Below are positions 1 through 6,944 of a stretch of 9,630 nucleotides of DNA, piece by piece. The notes under the pieces were generated by a model. That model was given only the letters and a program-made list of their open reading frames with translations. It ran no database searches and was not told the origin of the DNA. Both the position numbers and the translations under genes were made by a program. Source of the DNA: Chthoniobacterales bacterium (lineage in GTDB: Bacteria; Verrucomicrobiota; Verrucomicrobiia; Chthoniobacterales; UBA10450); assembly GCA_025980625.1 (NCBI GenBank), contig JAICXG010000103.1, positions 1 to 9,630 on the forward strand, read 5' to 3'. Positions within the stretch are counted from its first letter, which is position 1. Every line of letters begins with the position of its first letter.

Positions 1-363
1 AGTGACGCCAAGAAGCAACATTTCCGAGACCCTCGCGGCGACGGCGGCGGCGATCATGGCCCGTCCGCCGCTCAGGTGAAGCGTGAGCATTTCCACCCCT
101 AACGAATGAGCGCTCTCGACCGCGCGCGCCACCGTGTTTGGAATGTCGTGCAGCTTGAGATCGAGAAACACGCGGCCGCCGAGATCGCGCAGCGCGCGGA
201 CGACCTCGGGTCCGGCGGCGGTGTAGAGTTGCAGCCCGACCTTGAAGAGACCGGGATGTGGCGCGAGCTGGCGGGCGAGCGCGAGCGCTGCCCCGCGCGA
301 AGGCAGGTCGAGCGCCACGATGATGCGTCGGCGTGGATCGTTTTCAGCGGCTTGCCAGTTCAT
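1..363 (-). CDS. pyrF: Orotidine 5'-phosphate decarboxylase, N-terminal 121 residues (3' end outside window)
   Basis: PyrF decarboxylates OMP to UMP, the last step of de novo pyrimidine synthesis in the cytoplasm. Reading the minus strand from the ATG at 363 gives 121 residues with no stop before the window edge. The first beta strand is IIVALDLP with D19 (substrate ribose contact). FKVGLQLY follows with K41, then the catalytic signature DLKLHDIPNTV with D68, K70 and D73, the Asp-Lys-Asp array that drives decarboxylation. TLHLSGGRAM follows at about 103-112 and matches the usual HxxGG region. About half of the usual 230-240 residue protein is present. Its start lies 28 bases from the ispE start on the other strand, so the two are divergently arranged with very little room for promoters. 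No clear Shine-Dalgarno sequence precedes the ATG. The family call is very secure. Confidence 0.96.
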   Translation of the reverse strand, partial: MNWQAAENDPRRRIIVALDLPSRGAALALARQLAPHPGLFKVGLQLYTAAGPEVVRALRDLGGRVFLDLKLHDIPNTVARAVESAHSLGVEMLTLHLSGGRAMIAAAVAARVSEMLLLGVT

Positions 364-391
364 GCGCTACCACACAGGGTTGCGGGAAGGT

Positions 392-1225
392 ATGCAGCTT
401 TTCGCGCCCGCGAAGATCAATTTGTCACTCAAGATCCTGCGCCGGCGCGAGGGCGGCTTTCACGAGATCGACACGCTCATGACGCCGATCTCGCTTCACG
501 ACGAGCTGACGATAGAGCCTAACGAATCGGGAACCGGGATCGCCTTCTCGTGTGACGACCAGACTGTGCCTCTGGGTGAGGAGAATTTGGTCGTTAGGGC
601 AGCTCGCCGCTTTTTCTCCGAGATCGAGGCCGAGCCAAAAGTGCGAATCACATTGCAAAAAAAGATTCCGCAAGGCGCCGGACTCGGAGGGGGAAGCAGC
701 GACGCCGCCAGCACGCTGCGCGGCCTGAATGAACTGCACGGCGCCCCTCTTTCATTTGTCCGCCTAACGACAATCGCGGCCGAGATTGGTTCGGACGTTC
801 CGTTTTTTCTTGCCTCCTCGGCGGCGCGCTGTCGCGGGCGCGGCGAAAACGTCGAGCCAGTTGCGAATCTGCCGAAACTCGCGCTCCTGCTCTTGAAACC
901 GGATTTCGGCGTCGCGACCGCATCGGCTTATCGGGATTGGGTCAATTCGTGCGAACTGGCGGGGGTCGATTACGCGCCGCTCAAGCTCGGCAATCTCGTT
1001 TTGGAAAATGATCTGGAACGGCCGGTTTTCGAGAAGCACTTTTTTCTCGCGTTGATGAAGAGCTGGTTGCGACAACAACCGGAAGTTGCGGCGGCGCTTC
1101 TCTCCGGTTCGGGTTCGACGATTTTCGCGGTGCTGCGAGAGGCGAATCTCGCGCGAAGCCTGGCTGAGCGGGCGAAGCGTGAGCTTGATCCCGAACTGTG
1201 GAGCTGTTCGTGCGAGACGATCTGA
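392..1225 (+). CDS. ispE: 4-diphosphocytidyl-2-C-methyl-D-erythritol kinase
   Basis: IspE phosphorylates CDP-methylerythritol with ATP in the non-mevalonate (MEP) isoprenoid pathway. The 277-residue product opens with MQLFAPAKINLSLKIL, the conserved PAKINL start of the family with catalytic K8. RRREGGFHEIDTLM follows at 17-30. The GHMP-kinase ATP loop IPQGAGLGGGSSDAAS spans 92-107, GSDVPFF with catalytic D135 lies at 133-139, and the C-terminal GHMP motif LLSGSGSTIFA lies at 236-246. The length matches E. coli IspE (283). The frame stays open upstream to 242, but the ATG at 392 is chosen because family homology begins exactly there; GGGAAGG sits only one base upstream, which is unusually close. 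The product carries three copies of the dispersed CCTAACGA octamer (518, 591, 763). It is divergent from pyrF and convergent with the Nudix gene. Confidence 0.96.
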   Translation: MQLFAPAKINLSLKILRRREGGFHEIDTLMTPISLHDELTIEPNESGTGIAFSCDDQTVPLGEENLVVRAARRFFSEIEAEPKVRITLQKKIPQGAGLGGGSSDAASTLRGLNELHGAPLSFVRLTTIAAEIGSDVPFFLASSAARCRGRGENVEPVANLPKLALLLLKPDFGVATASAYRDWVNSCELAGVDYAPLKLGNLVLENDLERPVFEKHFFLALMKSWLRQQPEVAAALLSGSGSTIFAVLREANLARSLAERAKRELDPELWSCSCETI

Positions 1226-1227
1226 GC

Positions 1228-1250
1228 CGCCGCCCAAAATGCCTGCGGCG
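1228..1250. terminator. Possible weak hairpin between convergent ispE and Nudix genes
   Basis: A perfect 6-base stem (CGCCGC at 1228-1233, GCGGCG at 1245-1250) with an 11-base loop starts three bases after the ispE stop and is followed by TTTCGC. The T tract is only three bases, so this is a poor intrinsic terminator at best. The position between two convergent genes is the main support. It may be chance in GC-rich DNA. Confidence 0.25.
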
Positions 1251-1278
1251 TTTCGCAGAGAAGAAGCGATTCGTGTCG

Positions 1279-1893
1279 TTAGGCAAGCAAGCGCTCGAGC
1301 TGGTCGAGACAAATTTGCGACCAGGTTTCGAGATTTTTCCGCCGCTCTTCGAGCTCGGCTTTGCTCAGGAAAGCGAGCGTCGTGATCATCGCCTCGCGCT
1401 TCTGGACCTTCGCTTCGTGCAGCCGGAAAACGTGCACGACGCCGAGGTGGACGCGCCCGACTTCGGTCGTGTCGTCGTTGAGGAGCGCGACAATGCGGTC
1501 CTCGAACGGCGTATCGATCTGCACTTCTTCGTTCACCTCGCGTTCAACCCCGGCGCGATAGGCGGCTTCGTCCCAGGCGAAAAGCGATTCGTCCTCGTCA
1601 TTCATATGGCCGCCGATGCCGATCGAGCCTTTGGCGACGAGTCGCTGCTCGCCGGCCTTTTTCCCGCGGACGTAATGGAGCACGCGGTCACCGCAGGCGA
1701 GGATGACGTAGGGAATGATCTGTTTGTGGCTGGGATCGTTCTCGGCCGCTGGCCGGGCGAGGAAGTAATTGTTCCCGCGGGCGAGCATCGCATCGAGGTA
1801 GCGTCGCGGTTCAAAATTAAGCCCCTGGAAGCTGCCGAGCTCGTCGAACAGACGACGCCGAACGACGAGAACGTTTTCGTTAGGCGGATTCAT
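1279..1893 (-). CDS. Nudix-family hydrolase (MutT/COG4112-like predicted phosphoesterase)
   Basis: A 204-residue protein with a divergent Nudix box. IGIGGHMN at 91-98 supplies the glycine end, and GVEREVNEEV at 115-124 supplies the metal-binding REVxEE part (R118, E119, E122, E123). The classical spacing G-x5-E-x7-RE is stretched by about nine residues (99-109), as I recall for a subgroup of predicted phosphoesterases called Nudix/MutT. Nudix enzymes cleave nucleoside diphosphates linked to another group; the substrate here cannot be read from the sequence. The N-terminal MNPPNENVLVVRRRLFDELG resembles other members of this subgroup. The ATG at 1893 has an AGGAG 11 bases upstream (1905-1909). 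The gene follows the PagL-like gene on the same strand by 75 bases, with a possible small ORF bridging the gap. Its TAA stop lies inside a copy of the dispersed octamer (1276-1283). Confidence 0.8.
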   Translation of the reverse strand: MNPPNENVLVVRRRLFDELGSFQGLNFEPRRYLDAMLARGNNYFLARPAAENDPSHKQIIPYVILACGDRVLHYVRGKKAGEQRLVAKGSIGIGGHMNDEDESLFAWDEAAYRAGVEREVNEEVQIDTPFEDRIVALLNDDTTEVGRVHLGVVHVFRLHEAKVQKREAMITTLAFLSKAELEERRKNLETWSQICLDQLERLLA

Positions 1894-1969
1894 CCAAACT
1901 CTCGCTCCTGATCCTGCTCATTCTCATTCCGCAGAAGATTAGGAACAGAAGCAGGAACCACTTGTTCAT
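1880..1969 (-). CDS. Possible 29-residue hydrophobic microprotein or coupling ORF
   Basis: On the minus strand an ATG at 1969 shares its A with the TGA stop of the PagL-like gene (TGATG). It opens a 29-codon frame ending with TAA at 1882-1880, 14 bases inside the Nudix gene in another frame. The peptide begins MNKWFLLLFLIFCGM: a short basic start, then a hydrophobic run (about residues 4-13), then an Arg/Ser/Glu-rich tail. It could be a membrane microprotein, or a translated bridge that carries ribosomes from the PagL stop to the Nudix start. There is no independent Shine-Dalgarno sequence, so translation would depend on stop/start coupling. I do not recognise a family. Its stop codon also lies within a dispersed octamer copy (1877-1884). 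The ORF may be fortuitous. Confidence 0.3.
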   Translation of the reverse strand: MNKWFLLLFLIFCGMRMSRIRSESLDESA

Positions 1970-2604
1970 CAAAACGAGTAGGTCACGCCGATCTGCGGCC
2001 CGATCAGGTTGAGGCTTGGGTTGGGATCGGTTTGGCCGCCGTTGGAGAGATGCTGGTAGAGCGCGCCGATGTTGAATTTCCAGTGGTCGTTCACGAGGTA
2101 ATCGACGCCCACCTGGGTCAGAATATTAAAGGTGAAATCCTGGCCCTGCGCGCCGAAGACATCGGCGTGCGAATCGATCCAGCCGAGGCCGATGCCGCCC
2201 GAGGCATAAGGCTGCAAGCGCCAGCCCGGCCTAACGAAGACGTGCCGAAACCCGGCCGAAATTCCGAAGTAATGCGTTTCCGGGCCGCGGAAAATCGGCT
2301 CGGCCATGGCGAGAAAGTAGACTTGGTTGTAGCCGCGAAAGATGCTCGCGTCATTCCGATTCACTCCCCAGCGCAGCCGGCCGGTAAAAAATTGCGCGCC
2401 GATTTCGTAGCTGTTTGGATTGCCGATGAAGCCGAGCAGATAAGCGCTCTCGGTCGCGAACTCGAGATGCGGCGGCTCAAAATCTGTGGCAGAGGCGATT
2501 GCAGCCGGCGCGGGGCGGCTCTCATTCTCGCCCGCAATTGCGTGCCTGCCCGCGCAAGCCAACGCGCAAAGGACCAGCCAGACCAGCAGTCGCAGGATTC
2601 GCAT
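1969..2604 (-). CDS. Acyloxyacyl hydrolase, PagL-like lipid A 3-O-deacylase family outer-membrane protein
   Basis: PagL-type enzymes are eight-stranded outer-membrane barrels that remove the 3-O acyl chain of lipid A. From the ATG at 2604 the product is 211 residues. It starts with MRILRLLVWLVLCALACAG, a Sec signal peptide probably cleaved near AIA-GE (about residue 24). The rest alternates short amphipathic strands ending in aromatic residues, and the last residues are GVTYSF, a typical barrel C-terminus with terminal Phe. The active-site motif is YQHLSNGG, with His185 and Ser187 as the presumed His-Ser pair and Asn188 next to it. The DPNPSLNLIG stretch aligns with the PagL region that carries the catalytic Glu140 in Pseudomonas; here that position reads as Asn, as I recall for many distant homologues. 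The frame stays open to an upstream ATG at 2664, but 2604 gives a clean signal peptide and leaves 69 bases to the divergent neighbour. Confidence 0.8.
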   Translation of the reverse strand: MRILRLLVWLVLCALACAGRHAIAGENESRPAPAAIASATDFEPPHLEFATESAYLLGFIGNPNSYEIGAQFFTGRLRWGVNRNDASIFRGYNQVYFLAMAEPIFRGPETHYFGISAGFRHVFVRPGWRLQPYASGGIGLGWIDSHADVFGAQGQDFTFNILTQVGVDYLVNDHWKFNIGALYQHLSNGGQTDPNPSLNLIGPQIGVTYSF

Positions 2605-2673
2605 GAAAAGGCGCAACGATATTTGCGAGTGCCCGTGATTGCAACGCAAGGGCCGAAGAGGCATTCTCGCGGG

Positions 2674-3324
2674 ATGAAAACAATCTGCGCTCTTTTTTCT
2701 TTAGCTGCCCTCCTGGCCACCGCCAAAGTCACGGCGGCAGATGATGCTTCGGCGCGGCAACTTGCCGACGCGGTTTGGAAAGCGGCCGGTGCTGCAAATT
2801 GGCCCGAGGTGAAGACGATCGACTTTACCTTTGCGGTGGAGAAAGAGGGCAAGACCGTGGCCTCGGTCGAGCATCACTGGGATGTGGCGGCGTGGACCGA
2901 CCGCGTGAAATGGAAAGGCAAGGACGTGACGGTCAATCTGATGAATCCCGCGGCGGATGAAGACGCGAAGACGGCCTACGCGCGCTGGGTAAATGATTCC
3001 TATTGGCTGCTCGCGCCATTGAAGCTGAAGGATGCGGGGGTGAATCTCTCCGACGAAGGAACGAAGGAAATCGACGGCGCGAAACGCGACGTCCTGCACC
3101 TGAGCTTCGGCAAGGTTGGGCTCACGCCTAACGATCAGTACAATCTCTACATCGATCCCACGACGAAGCTGGTGACCGCCTGGGATTACATGCCGGAACC
3201 CGGCAAATCGATGCGCGCCACTTGGACGGGATACGAAAAATCCGGCGGCCTGACCCTCGCGACTGACCACCAGATGGGTCCGGCGCGCATCCGGATTTTA
3301 AATTTAAAGGTGACGACAAAGTAG
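2674..3324 (+). CDS. Secreted LolA-like / DUF6503-like protein of unknown function
   Basis: A 216-residue protein with a clear N-terminal signal peptide: MKTICALFSLAALLATAKVTA, probable cleavage at VTA-ADD, residue 21. The mature part has the pattern I associate with DUF6503/LolA-like periplasmic proteins: TIDFTFAVEKEGK, then HHWDVAAWTDRVKWKGKDV, then ARWVNDSYWLLAPLKLKDAGV, then DVLHLSFGKVGLTPNDQYNLYID, and a late TAWDYMPEP. Repeated beta strands with conserved Trp/Tyr fit a half-barrel that could hold a lipid, but no ligand or partner can be named. It is divergent from the PagL-like outer-membrane gene (69-base gap), which hints at an envelope role, and convergent with the RluA-family gene (17-base gap). 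There is no strong Shine-Dalgarno sequence; GAAGAGG lies 12 bases upstream of the ATG. Start and secretion are fairly sure; the family name is moderate. Confidence 0.75.
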   Translation: MKTICALFSLAALLATAKVTAADDASARQLADAVWKAAGAANWPEVKTIDFTFAVEKEGKTVASVEHHWDVAAWTDRVKWKGKDVTVNLMNPAADEDAKTAYARWVNDSYWLLAPLKLKDAGVNLSDEGTKEIDGAKRDVLHLSFGKVGLTPNDQYNLYIDPTTKLVTAWDYMPEPGKSMRATWTGYEKSGGLTLATDHQMGPARIRILNLKVTTK

Positions 3325-3341
3325 ATCGGCTACGATCGCGA

Positions 3342-4139
3342 TCACGACGAGCGAGCAGAGCCGTCGATCCACGATTGCAGGTCCTCCGGCAGGTCCCTCT
3401 GCCAATCGAATTCATCCCTCAGACGGAGCCGGGCGGAATGGAGCGCGTGACGCGGAAGGAGAAGCTCTCGCTCCAATTCTGCCGTCCAACCGGTTTCAAT
3501 AAACTGAAGATAAAGCTTTTCGTTAGGCCCATAAATTTTATCGCCGATGATGGGGTGCCCGAGATGCGCGAGATGCACCCGAATCTGATGTGTCCGTCCG
3601 GTGCGGGGGATGGCCCTGACAATCGCGAACCAGCGCGCCGGGTGGTTTGGCCTAACGAACCGCCGCACGACCCGGAACTCCGTTACCGCCGGCGCGCCGC
3701 ATTCGTGGATCATTTGCTTGAGCCAGATGCGCGAGGGGGCGAATTCGCCCTGGCGCGTGAGCGGAGCGTCGACCGTCGTCGTCTCCCATTCCGGCCAGCC
3801 AAACACGATCGCGAGATATTCCTTTTCGATCTCGCGCCGTTCCATCGCGCGGCCGAACCGGCGCGCGCTCGGCAGATTTTTCGCGATCAGGACGAGTCCG
3901 CTCGTTTCGCGATCGAGCCGGTTCACGATCGAAACCTGGCCGCCGTTCACGAGTTCGAACGCGAGCAGCTCGCGCAGCGCCGCCCAGAGCGTCGGCGTGC
4001 CGTCCGGTTTGGTCGGGTGAATGAGAAGGAACGGCGGCTTGTCGACCACGAGGTAGTCATCGGTTTCCGCGACGAGGCGGAATTTTGGCGGCGTCCTTGC
4101 GCGCGCTACGGTCGTAGATGAATGAGCAGGCGCGGTCAT
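3342..4139 (-). CDS. RluA-family RNA pseudouridine synthase
   Basis: These enzymes isomerise uridine to pseudouridine in rRNA or tRNA. The 265-residue product has the family motifs in order: FRLVAETDDYLVVDKPPFLLIH at 20-41, the catalytic loop VNRLDRETSGLVL at 72-84 with nucleophile D76, KEYLAIVFG at 106-114, RTGRTHQIRVHLAHLGHPI at 179-197, GDKIYG at 199-204, and a terminal HALHSARLRL region. The usual His of HRLDRxTSG is Asn73 here. There is no S4 RNA-binding domain in the short N-terminus, which points to RluA/RluC-like relatives without it, or an uncharacterised subgroup; the target uridine cannot be assigned. The ATG at 4139 is used because the next upstream start is a TTG at 4154, inside the divergent ABC gene. 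With this start the two divergent initiation codons share bases (CATG at 4137-4140). Confidence 0.9.
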   Translation of the reverse strand: MTAPAHSSTTVARARTPPKFRLVAETDDYLVVDKPPFLLIHPTKPDGTPTLWAALRELLAFELVNGGQVSIVNRLDRETSGLVLIAKNLPSARRFGRAMERREIEKEYLAIVFGWPEWETTTVDAPLTRQGEFAPSRIWLKQMIHECGAPAVTEFRVVRRFVRPNHPARWFAIVRAIPRTGRTHQIRVHLAHLGHPIIGDKIYGPNEKLYLQFIETGWTAELERELLLPRHALHSARLRLRDEFDWQRDLPEDLQSWIDGSARSS

Positions 4140-4824
4140 GATTTCTCTGCGCAACGTTAGTCGCTATTACAAGGCGGGCGAACGTTCGGTCCACGCGCTC
4201 GAGGATGTTTCGCTGGCGATCGCGCCTCACGAATTTGTCGCGGTCGTCGGGCCGAGCGGCTGCGGCAAAAGCACGCTTATGCATCTGATCGCCGGACTCG
4301 ATCGACCGACCGCGGGCGAGATTGTGGTCGATGGCCTCAGCCTAACGACAGCAGACGACGCCGCGCTCACCAATTTCCGGCGCCGGCAACTCGGGCTGGT
4401 TTTTCAATTCTTTAATCTCCTGCCGACAATGAACGCCCTCGAAAATGTGAGCCTGCCGTTGCTCCTCCAGGGCATTGCGCCGGAGGAAGCTGCCGCTCGC
4501 GCCGGAGAACTTCTCCGGCTCGTCGGCCTAACGAATCGTGCTTCGCACTTTGTCCATCAGCTGAGCGGTGGCGAACAGCAGCGCACCGCGATCGCCCGCG
4601 CGCTTGTCCATCACCCCTCGCTCCTGATTGCAGATGAGCCGACCGGGAATCTCGATACCGCCTCGGCGGAGCGAGTGATCGCGTTGCTCGAGCAGATCGC
4701 GCGGGAACAACTCACGACCTTGATCCTGGTCACGCACAGCGCGGAAGTGGCGGCGGCCGCGGCCCGGCAAATCGAGCTGCGCGACGGTCGTATCATCAAC
4801 GATCGACTGCTTGCCGTCGCCTGA
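4138..4824 (+). CDS. ABC transporter ATP-binding protein, LolD/MacB-type
   Basis: A 228-residue single nucleotide-binding domain with all catalytic elements: Walker A GPSGCGKST at 38-46, Q-loop VFQFFNLLPTMNALENV with Q90, signature LSGGEQQR at 142-149, Walker B LLIADE at 162-167 with catalytic E167, the D-loop GNLDTAS, and switch H200. The start MISLRNVSRYYKAGERSVHALEDVSL and the NLLPTMNALENVSLPLLL segment match the LolD/MacB/FtsE-like group, which powers lipoprotein release, efflux or cell-division complexes rather than nutrient import. No MacB/FtsX-type permease lies beside it in this window, so the partner must be encoded elsewhere. The gene is divergent from the RluA-family gene and heads the long plus-strand run, but an 81-base gap separates it from accB. 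It contains two octamer copies (4341, 4527). Confidence 0.92.
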   Translation: MISLRNVSRYYKAGERSVHALEDVSLAIAPHEFVAVVGPSGCGKSTLMHLIAGLDRPTAGEIVVDGLSLTTADDAALTNFRRRQLGLVFQFFNLLPTMNALENVSLPLLLQGIAPEEAAARAGELLRLVGLTNRASHFVHQLSGGEQQRTAIARALVHHPSLLIADEPTGNLDTASAERVIALLEQIAREQLTTLILVTHSAEVAAAAARQIELRDGRIINDRLLAVA

Positions 4825-4890
4825 GCGCGGGAGGAGGCACAGCTTGACCCCGCGATTAAAACCGCTTTACCTAACGTTCTCATCACCGCG

Positions 4891-4897
4891 GAAAGGA
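4891..4897 (+). promoter_or_regulatory. Ribosome binding site for accB (supports TTG start)
   Basis: GAAAGGA at 4891-4897 is a good Shine-Dalgarno sequence ending eight bases before the TTG at 4906. It supports the TTG as the accB start rather than the internal ATG at 4942, which would remove the conserved N-terminal helix. Confidence 0.6.
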
Positions 4898-4905
4898 AGC
4901 GCCTT

Positions 4906-5370
<465 letters not shown>

Positions 5371-5378
5371 GGGCGGGA

Positions 5379-5532
5379 GTTATTCCGAGCGGAGGGCAGC
5401 GAAGTCGAGGAATCCCGTGGAAGTTAACTTGAAGCTGGCGCTGCAAAACAGGGCATTTCGTCAGTGGCTGGGAGCTTGCCTCGACTGCGTTTGTTACCTT
5501 ACAGGTGGCACGACCGGATCCCTCGACTGCGC
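5379..5532. repeat. REP/REPIN-like inverted repeat element between accB and accC
   Basis: The accB-accC gap holds a pair of inverted units. GCGAAGTCGAGGAATCC at 5399-5415 matches the reverse complement of 5516-5532 at 15 of 17 positions, separated by 100 bases. A further copy of the arm core, CCTCGACTGCG, occurs at 5479-5489 and again at 5521-5531. An 11-base direct repeat GTTATTCCGAG occurs at 5352-5362 (end of accB) and 5379-5389. The arms look like the short palindromic REP sequences scattered between genes in many bacteria; two inverted arms around a spacer is the REPIN layout. No transposase gene is here. The open frame crossing this region looks non-coding. Assignment to REP is by appearance only. 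Confidence 0.4.
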
Positions 5533-5558
5533 TTCGCTTCGTCTTGGTTGAACTAAGA

Positions 5559-6944
5559 ATGTTCGAAAAAATCCTCATCGCCAATCGCGGAGAAATCGCC
5601 CTCCGCGTGATCCGCGCCTGCAAGGAGCTTGGCATTCGCACCCTTGCGGTTTACTCGGAGGCTGACGTCGATTCTCTTCACGTCCAGCTCGCCGACGAAG
5701 CCATCTGCATCGGTCCGCCGCCCAGCTCGGAAAGTTATTTGAAGATCGACCGGATCATGAGCGCGGCCGAAGTGGGCGATGTGGACGCGATTCATCCGGG
5801 TTACGGATTTCTCGCCGAGAACGCGCATTTCGCGGAAGTCTGTGAGAGCTGCAAAATCAAATTCATCGGTCCGCCCGCTTCCGCCATGCGAGCGATGGGG
5901 GACAAGAATGCCGCCCGGGACGCGGCGCGCAAAGCGGGCGTGCCGGTGACGCCCGGCAGCGATGGAATCGTGGAGAACGAGAACGAAGCGATCAAGGTGG
6001 CAAAGCGGATCGGCTTCCCGGTGATGATCAAGGCGGTTGCGGGCGGGGGCGGGCGCGGAATGCGCGCGGCGCACAACGAGGTCAGCCTCGTCCAGGGATT
6101 TCACGGGGCGCGGATGGAAGCGGAAAAGGCTTTCGGCATTCCGGATGTTTACATCGAGAAACTGATCATTAATCCGCATCACATCGAGTTTCAGATCGTC
6201 GCCGATAGCCACGGCGAAACGGTTCATCTCGGGGAGCGCGATTGCTCGATCCAGCGGCGCAACCAAAAAGTGATCGAGGAATGTCCTTCGCTGCTGCTCA
6301 CGCCGGGGCAGCGGAAACGCATGGGCCAGGCGGCGATCAAGCTCGCCCGATCGGTCGGATACGTGAACGCGGGCACGATGGAATTTTTGGTCGACCAGAA
6401 AGGGCACTACTACTTCATCGAGATGAACACGCGCATCCAGGTCGAGCACACGATCACGGAGGAAGTCTATGGCTGCGACCTGGTGAAGGAGCAGATCCAC
6501 ATTGCGGCCGGCAATAAACTTTCGCCGCACGTCGTGAAGCCGCTCCCGCGCTCTCACGCGATCCAGTGTCGCATCAATGCCGAGGATCCGGCGCGCAATT
6601 TCCAGCCTTCCGCTGGGCGGATCGATTTCTACTATGCGCCGGGCGGCCGCGGCATCCGGGTCGATTCGCACGCCTACACCAACTACACGGTTCCTCCGGA
6701 TTATGATTCGCTGATCGCAAAGCTAATCGCGGTCGGCGCGACCCGGAAATCGACGATCGAGCGGATGCGACGCGCCTTGGGCGAATACCTGATTGGCGGC
6801 ATCAAAACCACCATTCCGTTTCATAGCGCAATCATGCGCAACACCGATTTCCGCAACGGCAATTACGACACCGGCTTTGTCGATCGGTTCATGAACTCGG
6901 AGAACTTCGAGCTGAAACCCTCTGAGGGGCGTTTACGCGAGTGA
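5559..6944 (+). CDS. accC: Acetyl-CoA carboxylase biotin carboxylase subunit
   Basis: AccC uses ATP and bicarbonate to carboxylate the biotin on AccB. The 461-residue protein (E. coli 449) begins MFEKILIANRGEIALRVIRA, the invariant start of the family. HPGYGFLAEN follows at 79-88, then MGDKNAAR with K116, FPVMIKAVAGGGGRGMR at 153-169 (ATP-grasp lid with K158 and the glycine loop), and RDCSIQRRNQKVIEE at 227-241. The catalytic EMNTRIQVEH lies at 288-297 with E288, N290, R292 and E296, and CRINAEDP with R338 follows. All residues needed for activity are seen. An in-frame extension back to 5505 is rejected because it runs through the intergenic repeats. There is no strong Shine-Dalgarno sequence before the ATG (AACTAAGA). 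It overlaps thiE by four bases. It is the longest gene here and carries no copy of the octamer. Confidence 0.97.
   Translation: MFEKILIANRGEIALRVIRACKELGIRTLAVYSEADVDSLHVQLADEAICIGPPPSSESYLKIDRIMSAAEVGDVDAIHPGYGFLAENAHFAEVCESCKIKFIGPPASAMRAMGDKNAARDAARKAGVPVTPGSDGIVENENEAIKVAKRIGFPVMIKAVAGGGGRGMRAAHNEVSLVQGFHGARMEAEKAFGIPDVYIEKLIINPHHIEFQIVADSHGETVHLGERDCSIQRRNQKVIEECPSLLLTPGQRKRMGQAAIKLARSVGYVNAGTMEFLVDQKGHYYFIEMNTRIQVEHTITEEVYGCDLVKEQIHIAAGNKLSPHVVKPLPRSHAIQCRINAEDPARNFQPSAGRIDFYYAPGGRGIRVDSHAYTNYTVPPDYDSLIAKLIAVGATRKSTIERMRRALGEYLIGGIKTTIPFHSAIMRNTDFRNGNYDTGFVDRFMNSENFELKPSEGRLRE
6924..6929 (+). promoter_or_regulatory. Ribosome binding site for thiE
   Basis: GAGGGG inside the end of accC lies 11 bases before the GTG at 6941 and supports that codon, which overlaps the accC stop as GTGA, as the thiE start. 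Confidence 0.45.

Noticed and set aside
1198..1911. A 237-codon plus-strand frame opposite the Nudix gene.
   Set aside because: The minus strand encodes a recognisable Nudix box; the plus frame is a GC-rich shadow without family features.
2032..2673. Long plus-strand open frame upstream of the LolA-like gene.
   Set aside because: It is the antisense shadow of the PagL-like gene; the real start with a signal peptide is the ATG at 2674.
3334..3343. Perfect palindrome GATCGCGATC at the convergent gene junction.
   Set aside because: Only 10 bases, no T tract, and such words are common in this GC-rich sequence.
4844..4872. TTGACC at 4844 with TTACCT 17 bases on as a promoter for accB.
   Set aside because: The -10 element matches the consensus poorly and promoter rules in this organism are unknown.
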